From Epiperipatus broadwayi (Eukaryota > Onychophora > Udeonychophora > Euonychophora > Peripatidae): a stretch of DNA of 64,000 nucleotides. The stretch covers positions 3,077,420 through 3,141,419 of the forward strand of contig JAQFVV010012510.1 in assembly GCA_028023455.1 (NCBI GenBank). The letters run 5' to 3'. The number at the start of each line of letters is the position of its first letter. Position 1 is the stretch's first letter. A program made the position numbers and the translations under genes. The notes beneath the pieces were generated by a model. It was not told the origin of the DNA. It saw only the letters and a program-made list of their open reading frames with translations, and made no database searches. Positions 21,738 to 34,364 of this stretch are shown piece after piece.

Positions 21738-24293
21738 TTTTTTTTTTCTTTTTAGTGTTGGTTCTATAAAAGCATGTAATATATATAAAAAATCTCTCTA
21801 TTATTTTTATATTTTTACTACTGGTACTGTAAATGTTAAACAATATTAAATTGAAAAAAAAAATCTTATCACCCTCTCACAAATTTATTTAAAACAAATG
21901 AAAGTTGTAAAAGGAATTTATAACTACAATATGTGAAGTTATTAAATGTTTTTAATATTTTCCTATCCTCTACTTATATCTATCAAACTAGTTGATATAC
22001 TGAAAAGATAAGTGTTTTAAATTCATTAGGCTTGTTTGATTTAGTTATATATCAATTTTCAAGCAATTGTATTGAATTTAAATATATGAAACCTCAATTT
22101 TAAAATTTTATTCTATCTTGTAAAAATGATGAAAAGTTAACAAACAAACAAATTTTCAAAACTTTAATAAAAGCATTTTTCAAAAAGATCTCTTTTCAAT
22201 TTAAAAAGAGATATAAAAATCATAAATCTTTTATTCATAGCTCTTTCTCCTTATATTCATATATTCTACCTCAAAAAATTATTATACTATTGTATATATT
22301 TTAAATATATAATTTGTATTACAGTAATATTTTAGGATTAATAAAAATTATATATATATTGTACCAATATTGATATTGGCACATATAATTTTATCTAAAG
22401 AAATTATTAAAATAATCTTTCATGAAAGAAAATGTAAAATTAAATGTTGAAGAGTTTGTTACAGTTTGTTTTCAAAAAGAATAAGAGTCAAATAGTTTTC
22501 TATCATTAGTTTTTGAAATAAAAGTTAAAATTGATTAATTAAAAGAGGGGAGGGAAATCGTAGTTAGAAAAGTTAAACTAAAGGTTTCATAAAAAGGAAG
22601 TAAAGAGTTTTTTTATTAGTATTCGTAAAATATAAATAATTTAAAGTTTAAAAAAAATACAAATCTCTTTTCAGTCGAATTAACGAAAAATAATCTTAAA
22701 ACTAGTAATATATGTTTGTATATATGTGCATTTGTCAATAATAGAATAAATGTATGATTAATAAATGTTATTATAAATAAATGAAAGTTAAAGAAGATTA
22801 TCATTAAAAAACACGGCAATGGCTATTAATTAAAATATAAAACTACAGGATTAAAATGCTTGTCTCCAAAGGATTAGATATTAATTAAAATATAAAACAA
22901 TGCATTTTGCATGGCTATTACTAATTAAGCAATCTTCAAAAACACGTTGTCAAAGGATTAATTGCTAAAGAATTTCGACAACAGATATTTGCCGGAGGAT
23001 ATTAAAAGGACAACATGTCGTCGGTATAAATACTAAATATCTTATCGGACAATCAGTTGAGACAATGGTTCAGTTCAGTTCACAAATCAATTGAGTCAGT
23101 TAATTTCAATCAGTTAAGTTAATTGTATCTAGAAACAAAAAAAAATGCAGTGTTGAGCAGCTTTTGGGAAATTCACGCCTCTCTACAGCCAGATGTCCGA
23201 TGAAAACAGCAAGATCTGCCCGTGAAATAATGTCAGCATAACATCTTAGAAAATCTCCGTCAGTATCTAATTGTCTCCAATAATAATAATCATGAAGAAT
23301 AATGAAACTCATCAAGGAAATGTCCCGGCCGGCTGGAAGTATTTGTAATGGAAATATCCTCACCAAAAGCAGCAACCAAAGAGAACAAAATTCTACATCT
23401 ACATTCAAAATCCTAGGTGAAACATTTGCTTATTTTTGTTTATTCTATAATAGCCATTGCATTGCATTAATTTGTAAAGCCTCCAGAGACAAGTAAATTT
23501 GAACTCTATTAAGCATGCATAAAATGAACTATTGATGTGCGTGTTTATGAATGTGAGATAATTTATCGATGTCAAATATTATTATGCTTTTCATAAGATG
23601 TATATTATAATGTGCTAATTTAAAATGTGCATGTGTTATATTAGTTAAAAAATTATAAAGATGTTTAAATTTAGTAAATTAATGTTAGTTAATAAATTGT
23701 CTTTAAAATTAAATTCTATTTGTCAGTCAATTCTTTTTATCAATCTCTTTTATAAATTCCTTTTACAATTCTTTTATCAATTCTTTTAACCACTAATTAT
23801 GTATAATCGGATAGTGATTACAAATAACTGAGCTAGTCATGGATTTAGGCATTGAGTTAGTGGCCATTGCTCAAAGTGTGTTGTTTATTCTTTCATAATA
23901 AATAGCTGGCGCCCATGTCTACACGAAACAAAAAAGTGCTTGGAAGTGTTGAATTCAACAGTCGAGAAGAAGTTATGTCCTGGAAATGTAATGCTAGTTA
24001 TATACTTTATAGCTATCGTTTGGGCATACATACTCTCCAAGTATGTTCTTCTCTGCCTAAGAGGCCGGTGTTTCGAGGACACATTCGAACCTGGTACAAT
24101 ATATATAATGAATTGTGGGGGAGGGGTTTACTATATTTACCCATAATTTTCTTGTAAAGGGATTACCCTATGTTACGTATTCACACATATGGATAAAGAA
24201 ATCATTTTGGTGTTAAGATTTTTTTTTTCAGACTACATGTTTTGCCTTCTGATGAATTTTATTTATAATTTATAAATCAATCACACTTAGTAT
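21738..24293. other. No clear gene; scattered LTR-like signals
   Basis: A purine run GAGGGGAGGGAAA (about 22545), a TATAAATA (23022) with CAGTTCAGTTCA about 45 bases later, AATAAA-like sites near 23690, and TGGCGCCCATGTC (23905) occur in the order expected around an LTR. TGGCGCCC is how many primer sites begin. A second purine run, TGGGGGAGGGG, is at 24115. No matching second LTR is present in the window. Short frames at 23106-23408 and 23885-24157 show no domain I recognise. Confidence 0.3.
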
Positions 24294-24417
24294 TAAGACT
24301 TGTCTGGGGATATTTGATAAGTAGACACTAGATATGGATTTTACGCACAAGCCTTCTAGCATCCATTGATTACTTTGGCTTGCACTGAGTGGCACTACTG
24401 TATGGAGAGTTTTGCCT
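24294..24417. mobile_element. Half copy of hairpin family Q
   Basis: From GACTTGTCTGGGGATATT to TATGGAGAGTTTTGCCT it matches the right arm of the complete element at 26701-26992, with GCACAAGCCTTCTAGCATCC in between. The left arm is absent. Confidence 0.7.
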
Positions 24418-24817
24418 GTTTTTATTAAGACTTATTATTATTTTTTATGCAAAGTTTCTGTTGCCTATCACTTTTCATTAATTTCAATTTTAAAGAGCCT
24501 ATGTAGATTCTGTTTCATAATATGTGTGTGTGACAAGTCAATATTCTCCAAGGTAAAACTAGTAAATGGTATACGCAATGATACTAATGCTTCCAATATG
24601 TAGTAATACTCAACATGAAGTAGCTTAAACACATAATACTTTTTTAACTTGTACACATTTTAATATTTTTTTTCTTTTATTGATTATGAAAAAACATATT
24701 TTTAGCAACTTTTATTATAAAAATTTGTTTTATTTACAAATTAGAAAAACAATATAAAGTAAAATAAGTTTAAATAAAGGGATAATAGACACAGGTATAT
24801 AATAAGCCTGTGTGTTT

Positions 24818-25243
24818 CTGTTATTACATAGTAGAGATGTCTGCCCATCCCTTGTATATATATTAAATGGATTATGTCCTGTACATGAGGGGTCAGATTG
24901 ACTTTAATTCAACATGGGTGTGACAAGAATCTCAGTCTCAGGGTGGTCTTTGAGCATTCCATCATCAGATTTTCAATTGGATGGATGGTTGAAGAGTTGG
25001 AGTGTTGAGTAGATTGAAGCCTGTCCATTAATGTATGAGGATTGTCTATCTTAATATATATCTGAGCACTTATAGCATATATGTGTGGAGATGGTAATCT
25101 GGACCAACTGATGACTGCTGGTTTAGCATGAAATATGTATATTGCTGATTATTTATCTTTTTGACATATATGTGTTCAAGTGTATCAGTGTTATGAGATA
25201 GTGTGGAGAGTGGTGGGTCTTGTGAAAGTCTGTGCTCATAGAC
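24818..25243 (-). mobile_element. Single arm of hairpin family P
   Basis: It matches the right arm of the 1627-2595 palindrome: GTCTGCCCATCCCTTG, GTACATGAGGGGTCAG, CCATCATCAGATTTTCAAT, ATTGAAGCCTGTCCATTAA, CTGGACCAACTGATG. It ends in a decayed tRNA-like end (GTGAAAGTCTGTGCTCATAG). There is no inverted partner nearby, so arms also exist singly. Confidence 0.75.
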
Positions 25244-25249
25244 ACTATA

Positions 25250-25649
25250 TATTAGATATATAAAATAAATGCTATATAATTAAGTCTAATAGTTATCAAC
25301 ATTAAATATATAAGAATATTATACTTGTTTTGTTTTGTTATAGAAAATAAAAATTAAATAATTCTAAGGGTATTGCTTGAAAAAAAAAATAATTTTATGA
25401 TGGTTATATTAATATGGTTTACTCTGATATGTTGATTAAAAAAAGTATAATGGATGACATTAAGGTCACCTTCAGCATATCTTAACTTTCTTGTACCTAT
25501 CTGTAGCATAACTTTGCTGCTTTTGTATTTATTTGCTGATACAAATTAGAACTATATATATATATTAATTTATTAGTTTAAAAAATATGAAGATGTCAGT
25601 GCTGTACAGAGACCCTAATATATATTTTCTTTAAAACAAGTGCACCTTC
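25250..25649. other. No gene seen
   Basis: AT-rich sequence with short TA and A runs. Nothing recognised. Confidence 0.5.
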
Positions 25650-25925
25650 TTTGTATTTTTGTATTGGACTATTTCCATCATCTATTATGAGTATTGAATG
25701 TTTTTAGAAAAATTTAACTTTATTTAAATATTCCAAATACATTCAACTGTTAGTAATAACATATCAAACAGGTTAGTAAATGCACAATGTTTTGAGAGGT
25801 ACTATTCTCCTCTCTTCTTTGGATGTTACTGGCCTGAGCAGTGACTGTATTAGCATGGGATTCAAACCTGGACCCTTAGATTCTTGAATATCGAATTTTA
25901 AGGTAATGCTCACAAACCTTCATGA
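25650..25925. mobile_element. Half copy of hairpin family S
   Basis: GTATTGGACTATTTCCATCA, CAAATACATTCAACTGTTAG and CTATTCTCCTCTCTTCTT match the left arm of the complete element at 50925-51380. The copy then runs through the tRNA-like core in reverse sense (GGGATTCAAACCTGG as reversed box B) and stops. The right arm is missing. Confidence 0.75.
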
Positions 25926-26700
25926 AAACATTAAGTACATTTTATGTTTTAGTACAGAACTTCATTGTTTTGTGATGACTTAATAATAAATTGTTTAAAT
26001 TTTAAAACTAGAGTTCAAGTAACAAATATTTCATTTATTTATTATTTTTACCAACAATATGACAATCATCCAATAAAAAATAGCTATTCTAGTTTTTTTT
26101 TCTATAGTTGTAAGGTTAAAATAATGTTTTTAAGAATATTTTTCATTTGTAAACTTATATTTTTAATAAATAAAATTTATTGATATATATGATGAAATAA
26201 TGGTTTTAAAATAAATAAAATGTTGGAAATATAACTCAAACAACTACTAGAAAATGATGTGTAAAACATTAAAATGTGACAGGTTTAAGTATAGATACAT
26301 TAATTCAGCTTTGTAATTGGTTTGGTTAGTGAATGTTAACTAAATAAAGATTTATTCCATGTGTTAATTTTGTTAACTGAAATTGATCATGCTTTCAGTT
26401 AATAAAGACAGATTCATAGCACCCAATCTGGCTTCAGTAACAGAAAGCACCAAAAGTGGACTCAGTTACAGTTGACAAAATTAATACCCAAAATAAACCT
26501 TTACCTAGATAACGTTCGAAATGCTTAAGCAAACCAATTGCAAATAGAATAAGAAAAAAGAGAATAATCTGAATGTTATATTAATTCAGCTTTGTATATT
26601 TGTGGGAATAATATTGATCATCAAATATTATTTGATCAGTCAAAAGTTAATATTTTCAAAAATAATGAGATGAAAAGAAAACTTAACAAGACTCTTTTAA
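25926..26700. other. No gene seen
   Basis: AT-rich sequence. The plus-strand frame at 25965-26183 has no recognisable domain. Confidence 0.5.
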
Positions 26701-26992
26701 ACATCTCATGATCACCATTTCTTATGATTGCTTATAACTGTTATTCAAAAAGGCAAAACTCTCTATACATATTGCCACTCAGTGCAAACCAGAGTAATCA
26801 AGGGATGCCAGAAGGCTTGTGCATAAAATCCATATCCCCAGACTAGTTTCTGGCTTGTGGCCTTCGTCAGTGAACTAATCTTAGGATATTGGATGAGTAG
26901 GCACTAGATGGGGATTTTATGCACAAGCCTTCTGGAATCCATTGATTACTCTGGCTTGCACAGAGTGGCAATACGTATAGAGAGTTTTGCCT
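26701..26992. mobile_element. Hairpin element, family Q, most complete copy
   Basis: Ends AGGCAAAACTCTCTATAC (26751) and TATAGAGAGTTTTGCCT (ending 26992) are inverted. The arms continue through CAGTGCAAACCAGAGTAATC and GAAGGCTTGTGCATAAAATC. The loop contains CCAGACTAGTTTCTGGC and GGCCTTCGTCAGTGA. About 50 bp before the left end are also shared with the copy at 33491, so the mobile unit may begin at about 26701. Relatives lie at 6825, 24294 and 33491. Confidence 0.8.
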
Positions 26993-28152
26993 GTTTTAAA
27001 AACTCTTTTAATTAATCAATACCGAACTGAGGCTATCAATCTTATGTAAACGTTATTTAACATGAAAGATAAGTAAGTGGATAGTAAATTTAATTATGGG
27101 TAGTTTTTCAAATAAAATTTTAAAAATGTCTTTGTAAAATGGTTGATTTGCAGTATGTATACTTTTGTAAATGTATTTAAGATAATATCTTGTTTGTTTT
27201 TTAATACATTTGAAAAATGCTTATGTTACAATTAAACTATGATCGTATAATAGCGTTTAATAGTTTGTGCTCATATTAATAATGTCAACGCTGAGTTCTT
27301 TGTTTATATATATGTTTGTGTGTGTATTGCTTCGGAGGCAGGATCAATTTAGAGAAAAAAAAATGTTTTCAAAGAGCATATATATATATGAAAGGAAATG
27401 CATCCTGTACATTATAGTGTGAAAAGAACGCAAAGAAATCATTGAAATAAGTTTAAAAGGATAAGAAATAATAAAAAAAAATATCTTACACAGATCGATT
27501 TTAAAATAAAATACTACATAAATCTTTTCAGTTAATCAAGAATAAGTACGCTTTTATTTTAATTATAAACAATTTTGAAAGTTGCTGGCAAACTTATCTA
27601 TTATTAATAATATTTTAGTGATAAACGCTGACAGAAAAGCTTTTATTTAGGAATTTGTTTTTATATAACTATTACAATCTCTTGGAGTTCAAATTTTTTC
27701 AAACTTGTTGACTGGCTTTTAATTTTATCTTGACAATTGTTTTGTTTTATTTTTATCCAAGTAACAAATCACATTGTGCTTTTGTTGTAAATTTTATATC
27801 GTTTATATATATGTTCATTTAATGTTTTAAAACTATAAATGAACAAATTAAATTGATGAAAGAGTTTAAACTGTGCTATGTAGTAAAGTATACATATATG
27901 TTATTAAAATATTTCTATTCATGACAAAACAAATAAATAAATTTCATTCAAATAAAAAATAAATACAGTATATAAATGTAAAACCCTTGCCAAATTGGAA
28001 AAGATTCAAAATTAAATAAGATATTAACTATAAAAATATATATTACCATAGCTCGGGTTTTTTACCCCTTACAATATAGAGAAACAATTAAGTTAATAAA
28101 ATGCTTTTAAAATAAAATATAATTAGCCTACTCATTCATTGTACTGAATGTT
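26993..28152. other. No gene seen
   Basis: AT-rich sequence with a short (GT)n near 27317 and TA runs. Nothing recognised. Confidence 0.5.
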
Positions 28153-28345
28153 TACTCTAGTAATAAGAGGGATTGAACTTGGGATTTTCAGACTCTTCAC
28201 ACATGTGGAAAAAAAAAATATACGAAATGTGTATGTTAGGGATCATTTATCTTTTCACATGTGTGTGGTCATGTGTATCGCTTGTTTAACATGGAATTGG
28301 AGGATGAAATAAACTGAAAATCCTAAGTTCAAACCCTCTTATTAA
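28153..28345. mobile_element. Short palindrome of family P with two box-B ends
   Basis: The left end AATAAGAGGGATTGAACTTG and right end AAGTTCAAACCCTCTTATT are inverted, each carrying a box-B-like sequence. The right arm has GTATCGCTTGTTTAACATGG in the box-A position. It is essentially the tRNA-like termini of the larger 16080-16815 palindrome joined with most of the interior missing. Confidence 0.75.
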
Positions 28346-29220
28346 AATAAAATAGCAAAAGTATTACTTAAAAAAAAAAACAATGTTAAATTTGAAAAAA
28401 GATTAACATAATATAAAAGACTTCTAAAATAAGTTACAAATACCTTGTTTGCACAATGTATATATATTTTTTAAATTAGGAAATAAATTAGTAAATAAAC
28501 TGAAAGATGAAAGACAGAACGCTCAAAGGACACAATTAAAATAAAATGTCACTTAAATAACGTATATATAAATAATGTAAACATATGAAAAACGATTACT
28601 AAAACAACATTTAAAAAAAAAATAAGACTTCAATAAGAAATGAAAAATAAAGATATAAATAGTGTGGCAGGCACTCGTGGAGTGGCCATGCTCAAGGTGG
28701 CTGTAGCCAAAGCTACAACTAACCACATGTATATAGACAGACATTTTTGTATTAATGTAAGCTACATTTTATCTTCATTATAAAAATAAATCAAGTATGG
28801 ATTATATAAATATACTGTAAAATGATGATGATGGTCTGGCCATATATTTTACCTACACCCAAGAGTAAATTAAATGTTAAAACCTATGATTTGTAATTTT
28901 ATGTGTGAATTATAATGATATATATATATGAATATTGTTTTTATATTGTTTTATTTTTAATCATTGCAAATTTTCTAATTTGCATTTATGTTAAGTTGTT
29001 TACATGTTGAAACATATATATATATAATGTATAATTAAAAATAATTGTAAATGGTCCAACACATCTATTCTTGTTACATTGTCAGATATTTTCTGTGTTA
29101 ATAAGTTAAAGCAGGGGCAGGTTATTATTGTTTGACCAAATGTTAATTTTACTAATAGATTGGAAATGATCATAGTGCTTTGTGTCTTATTTTTTTTAAA
29201 AAAAAAAAAAAACAAACAAG
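28346..29220. other. No gene seen
   Basis: AT-rich sequence. A slightly more G+C-rich patch near 28660-28740 (GTGGCAGGCACTCGTGG) encodes nothing I recognise. Confidence 0.45.
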
Positions 29221-29236
29221 AAAGTATAAAGTAATT

Positions 29237-29337
29237 GTCAAGCGTTGGTGGTCGAGTGGTCAGCACAGCTGCCTTACACGCAGTTGTCCCGGGTTAGCGG
29301 GTTCGCTTGCTGACCGATGCTACAACACATGAAAAAA
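29237..29337 (+). mobile_element. tRNA-derived SINE, plus strand
   Basis: GTCAAGCGTTGGTGGTCGAG (head and box A region), GCTGCCTTACACGCAGTTGT (anticodon-arm-like) and GGGTTCGCTTGCTGACCGAT (box B region) are followed by a short A tail. The 16-bp duplications AAAGTATAAAGTAATT lie at 29221-29236 and 29338-29353 and are perfect, so this copy is fairly young. A GGGTTAGC just before box B looks like a small internal duplication. Confidence 0.93.
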
Positions 29338-29479
29338 AAAGTATAAAGTAATTAGATGTCAATATTGGCAGAGAAAATCTGATTTTATTTTTGGATTTTT
29401 TTTTAGCCTTAAATCTTTTGTAAGGTAAAGGTGAGAAAATCTTTCCTTTTCTGTTAAAATTGAAAATTGATGTAAATGG

Positions 29480-30400
29480 AACTCCTTAATCAAACAAGGT
29501 GATGTGAGTGAAAACTAACGATAAAAATTTAAAGATTAAAATAAGAGATAAGAAATTCTCAGAAGTAAAAAGCTATATGCATTGTTGCAATCAATTAGCC
29601 ATGAATTTAGAGTTGGCTGACACTACAGTAACAGGGGGATATTCAAATTCATATTGTAATGAGTGTGCTATACAAGCTGTTCCCCAGGTAGAAGTGATAA
29701 TATAATAGAAGCAGATAATATAGAAGATAAAAAGCAAAGAGGCTTTTTCGCATGTTGGTGCTGAAATATTGTGGTTGCTGTGCAGGGTGCTTTTAGTCTG
29801 CCATTCTGGTTCTTACCACTGACGAAATACTCCACCATGGCTCTAGGAAGACCATCTGACTAATGATAGTTGTTTTATTAAGGCTGTACTTAAAAATTTG
29901 TCTAAAGAATTAAGAAAAAGATGCTGATTGTCCAGCAGTTGAGAAATAAGTAAAAAGGGAACAGAGCCAAGCCTCGCTTCAAAGAAAAGTCCCACACAAT
30001 ATATATATAAGTAGCAGTTTGATGAAGTTATCATAAAGAAAATAGAATATTGGTAAAAACCTGAAGAAAGAAAATGTCTAGAGTAGCCATGTGATCAATA
30101 TAGAGTAAAATCCCACATTAGTGCAACAGCCTGACTCCTTCTATGCCACTGTCATGTAGCCACTACTACCAGATAAAGATGATGAACATCTAAATGCCTA
30201 CATCCTGCTGAAATGAAGAGAAGTCCTCACCACCCTGTTGTCAAATTTTGTAGCACACTCAGAAGCCCTGAAGTCCAGATGAAGAAATCTGAAAGCACTG
30301 GATGGTATAATTTTTTTGTTATTTTATTTGATTATTGTCTATATGCTTTGGTAAAGATGAATCTTATTAATATATATATTTTTGATGCATTACATATATG
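29480..30400. other. Unexplained less AT-rich island
   Basis: Base composition is visibly richer in G+C than the flanks, and plus-strand peptides look non-random but are broken by stops. They include a Cys-rich MHCCNQLAMNLELAD...NSYCNEC stretch (29578-29670), then SCFIKAVLKNLSKELRKRC (about 29870-29920) and LASKKSPTQY (about 29975). I do not recognise a family. A decayed transposon gene, a processed pseudogene, or part of a multi-exon gene are all possible. Confidence 0.35.
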
Positions 30401-31692
30401 ACGAGTTGTTTGTCCACAAAGCGTTGGATTGTTTTATGTTAAAGCATCCTCCCATCTTAATTTTAAGAAATGCTTATATATATATGCGTTCTCTTGTTAT
30501 ATCTGTTATTTCTTGTAACACATACATGCATATAGTAAAAGAAACTCGAGTTGATTTAAAGTACAGTCTTTTGCTTTTGTCTCTGCATGCGTTTGATTTG
30601 TATACAAACGCAGACATAAAATGTTTAGTTAAGCAGTTGGAAGGATGTGTAGATAGATATACACGTACATCTATTTTTTTATATTATATGAAATAAAAGT
30701 AATGCTTAATATACATGTGTGTGTGTGTGTGGATAGAAACTCAGACCACTTCATTCAAGAGTATCTATATGTAAACAGGGAAGGGAGTTCCATAAGTAAA
30801 TTGAATCAATATTGCTCATACATTTTTCTCTTATTATAATGCTGGGATTAATAAAATGTATTTTATTCATGTGTATAAATGGTGATGGTTTATTTGGGAA
30901 AATAAATATTTATTTTGTTTTAAAATTGTTTCATTTATGAGCATTTCATTTATTTCTCTCTCTCTCCCTCTCTCTCTCCCTCTCTCTCTCCCTCTCTCTC
31001 TCCCTCTCCCTCTCTCTCCCCCCCCCCCCCAACAAAATCATAGCATAATCCACAAGTTACCCGAGATAAAAAGATGACTGAGCTAAGCCCATGGGATATG
31101 ACTTTATCAGATTATTAAAAGTTTACTCTCATGCTGATATTTTTTCTTTACTTATTTGTTTTATATGTTCTGTTAGTAATTGTATGCCCTTTCAGGGGAG
31201 TTTTCTTTTTCTGAAAATGGTGCATAAAGGCCAGTTTTAAATCCTGTCTTTCATAGGTATGTGACGGCCAACATTCTGATATCAATAAGCATGGCAATGG
31301 AGTTTTGGTAAGCGAGATATCTGGAAATATAACCAGCTTTGGTTTGACCTCTCTCATTTAAAAATTTAATTAGTTAACTTTAAGTCATTACATTTAGAAT
31401 TTATTATAGAGTTTATTAGGATGCTGTACCTTGATTCCCAACAGTGACTTTATGATGTTCTGTTTGCATTGCAAGAATCTGAAGGGTAGGCTTTAACCAG
31501 TACAATAGTTTATTTAGCTCTCTTCTACTCCCCTCCACAAATATTGAAGAATAATTAATATTTGGTTTTATTTTTATTTATAAATAGTCTTTACTAATTT
31601 ATCTTAATCCAAATATAAAAAAAACCACAATAATTAAAGACACTGCATAACATAAATGTATGGATGTGATCATATATCAATGAGAAATAAAT
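30401..31692. other. No recognised gene; CT-rich microsatellite
   Basis: A CTCTCTCC-type pyrimidine repeat at about 30953-31030 ends in a run of C. A 104-codon frame at 30382-30696 has no recognisable domain or homologous copy in the window. The minus-strand frame at 31148-31357 likewise. Confidence 0.45.
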
Positions 31693-31696
31693 TTAA

Positions 31697-32278
31697 CCCT
31701 TTCAATGATTATTATTTAATTGGCTGAATGAGTTAAAAATCAAAACTTGTAATTGGCCAACTCACAACTTTAACAAAATCTATTGTTAAAATAGATCACT
31801 TTTAATAATATAAATACATTAGTTTCGTTTGTAAAAAGTATATTACTGAATTGTCAGATTATGAAACAAACGAAAGTCTTTTCAAAAATAAAATTTGATT
31901 TATAATTTAAAAAATATTCAATTGCGTTACGATCAATATGTAGCAATAAATAAATAATTCTTGGTTATATCTTAACTATTTTTCTAAAATAATTTGATTT
32001 TTAGTATTATTTTATCAATAATAATTTGTAATTCAATTCAAATATTGTTTAAAATGTTGTAAACATTCGTTTATAATTTTCGTAATAAAAATCAAAACGA
32101 ACGTAACTTTTTACTTTTTGGCAGCCATTTCCCTTTCTGACAGAAGTGGGACAGCCAATAAGATTCAAGAAAAGTTGGTGAGGAGGCGGTGCTTTGGTTT
32201 TGTTTGACATATATGGTCATTTTTATTGATTTTTTACTTGTAAAATAAATCTGAAGAGGGCACCATCTTACAGAACTT
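31697..32278 (-). mobile_element. TTAA-family element, inverted copy
   Basis: TTAA (31693-31696) precedes CCCTTTCAATG, and CATCTTACAGAACTT ends at 32278, followed by TTGA (probably a mutated TTAA). Read on the minus strand it aligns with 43416-44072: AAGTTCTGTAAGATGGTGCC at the head, CTGATTGGCT-like CCAAT boxes, and GAGTTGGCCAATTA near the end. TTAA targets are used by piggyBac- and Kolobok-type elements; the two ends do not match each other well, so the superfamily is open. No protein is encoded. Confidence 0.75.
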
Positions 32279-32282
32279 TTGA

Positions 32283-33490
32283 TTTTCTTTCGAATGACAT
32301 ATTATATGTATACGTGGGATAAAAAGTAGCCGATTTAGAGTGATGTCAAATCTTCTTGTTTTTAGACGAGTCATGCATTCAAAGAATTAATATTGAACAC
32401 TTTCTATAAAAAAGAGCCAAATTAAATCCCTGTGGCTAAACACAATAGTCAGATTCAAAGTTATTCTTATGCATCTTATTTCTTTTTTTATCAACTTTAT
32501 TACACCCCCCTCCTCCAATGATAAAATATTAATATGAAAGAAGCATACTAACAAATACAGCAAATTTATACATTATCTTACCCTAACTTAATAATAAAAA
32601 AATGCATATGCCGGAGCTGCGGATCCCAAGTTGGATGATCCACCAACTATGTCAAAGATCAAAGGGCATCTCACTTTAAGCATGGCAAATAACTTAAATA
32701 ATCAACAGATGATGTCAGTAATATTATTTCAAACTTTATTAACTAAGTTTTTAAATTGAAAGTTCAAAACAAAATTAAATGTTAAAAGAAATGTTCCTTT
32801 TTGTTTAATTTCACATATGAATGTTTAGTTAATTGATTGAGTTCCTATTTAGCTGTCATGAATTAATGTTAATGACTTCAATGAAACATGATGAACATTA
32901 GATAATTCGCCCAAGAGTTGATGATGAGGCAAACAATTTTGAAGACCAGCAGTCTCTTATAAAATCTTTTTCTCTACTCTCACATTATTTTGTTATCTGA
33001 AACACAAAATTATGAAAGAATGACAAAGTGAATAATAATAATAGAAAAAAATGAATGACCATTTCTAAAAAAAATTACTTCTATAATATTCAATTTCGAC
33101 ATTTGTATCAAGCCATAAAGTAAACTAAACTATAGTAACCTTTGAACAAAAGTTAAAAATTCTTTTGGTACACATTTTACTGTTCTAAAGTGTGTTTAAA
33201 AGAGTTTTCCAGATGTTTTAGAATGTTTTTCTTTTATTTATAGAACAAATAAATAATAATTATTTAAATACCTTCAAATATGTATAAATTTTAAATGACA
33301 AACATTATCTTAAACATATATAAAACAATGCATTTAAAATGATACGTTTTTCTCTTTCTCGTCCTTTCTTTTTATTTATAAAATACTATTGTTCTTTTTT
33401 TAAAAAAAAAATAAAATTTTAACCAAATATAAAGTTAAACTTCAAGAATAATAAAGTAACATTGTATGCATTATTAACTTGAACCACTAA
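32283..33490. other. No gene seen
   Basis: AT-rich sequence. A GC-rich patch at 32610-32660 (GCCGGAGCTGCGGATCCC) is tRNA-like at most and not convincing. Confidence 0.45.
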
Positions 33491-33830
33491 ACATCACATG
33501 ATCACCATTTCTTATGCTTGCACATAACTATTATTAACATAGGCAAAACTCTCCATATAGTAGTGCAACTCAGTGCCAGCCATAGTAATCAATGTAATCA
33601 TAGTTTTGTAGTTACATAGAGATAAAAGGTGGCTGTTGGATAGTTGCATTAGATACTAAGATCTAGATGCAGTGCTCTCAGATCCAAGGCTCCTCCCTAA
33701 TGAAAGCCACAAGCCAGAAACTAGTCTGGGGATATTGGATGAGTAGGCACTAGATGGGGCTTTTATGCAGAAGCCTTCTGGCATCCTCTGGCTGGCACTG
33801 AGTGGCACTACTGTATGGAGAGTTTTGCCT
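33491..33830. mobile_element. Hairpin element, family Q, with divergent left arm
   Basis: ATGATCACCATTTCTTATG and AGGCAAAACTCTCCATA open it as at 26701; CCACAAGCCAGAAACTAGTC to GAGAGTTTTGCCT closes it. The stretch 33600-33700 has no counterpart in the 26701 copy and may be an insertion. Confidence 0.7.
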
Positions 33831-34364
33831 GTGTCATTATTAACTTGTTATTACTATTCCCTTAAATCTAAGTTTTATTCTATTTTCTCATGTAATTAAA
33901 TATTTGCATACACACTTTTGTTTTCCATTTATACATGTATATAAGTAAAAGTCAAAACAAAATTTATATAATGTTAGCATTCTAAGATACGTATTAGTTC
34001 AGCTATGTAGCCAGCATTAACAAATGTGTATATAAAGACTGAATCAAACAAATTTGCAATCTTCTAAAAAGGAAATTAATTTAATTTTGTAGGTGAATAT
34101 TAGATAATATTCTAATGGGGGAAAAGTTATTAGTTAAAAGTGTTGGTTTTGAGGCTAACTTTATGCCAAACAATGACAATGTTATGTTCAGGATTGTCAA
34201 AAGAGGGTAGCCATTCATAACGAAACGTGGTTCGAGGTAAAAAAGTTTAATCCACAGCAGTGATGCCAAGAAACAGTATTTTGTAAATGGACAGATTTGC
34301 ATGGTTAAATATATATATATAATTTTTTGTTTTGATTACCACTTGTAATAAATTTACATTGTTA
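33831..34364. other. No gene seen
   Basis: AT-rich sequence; the minus-strand frame at 34081-34302 has no recognised domain. Confidence 0.45.

Noticed and set aside
30382-30696. 104-codon frame as a gene
   Set aside because: No recognised motif, no duplicate to compare, and such a length occurs by chance in 64 kb; noted but not called.
33530-33844. ATTATTAAC on both sides of a family Q copy as a target duplication
   Set aside because: The sequence left of it is shared with another copy of the family, so it is probably part of the element rather than target DNA.
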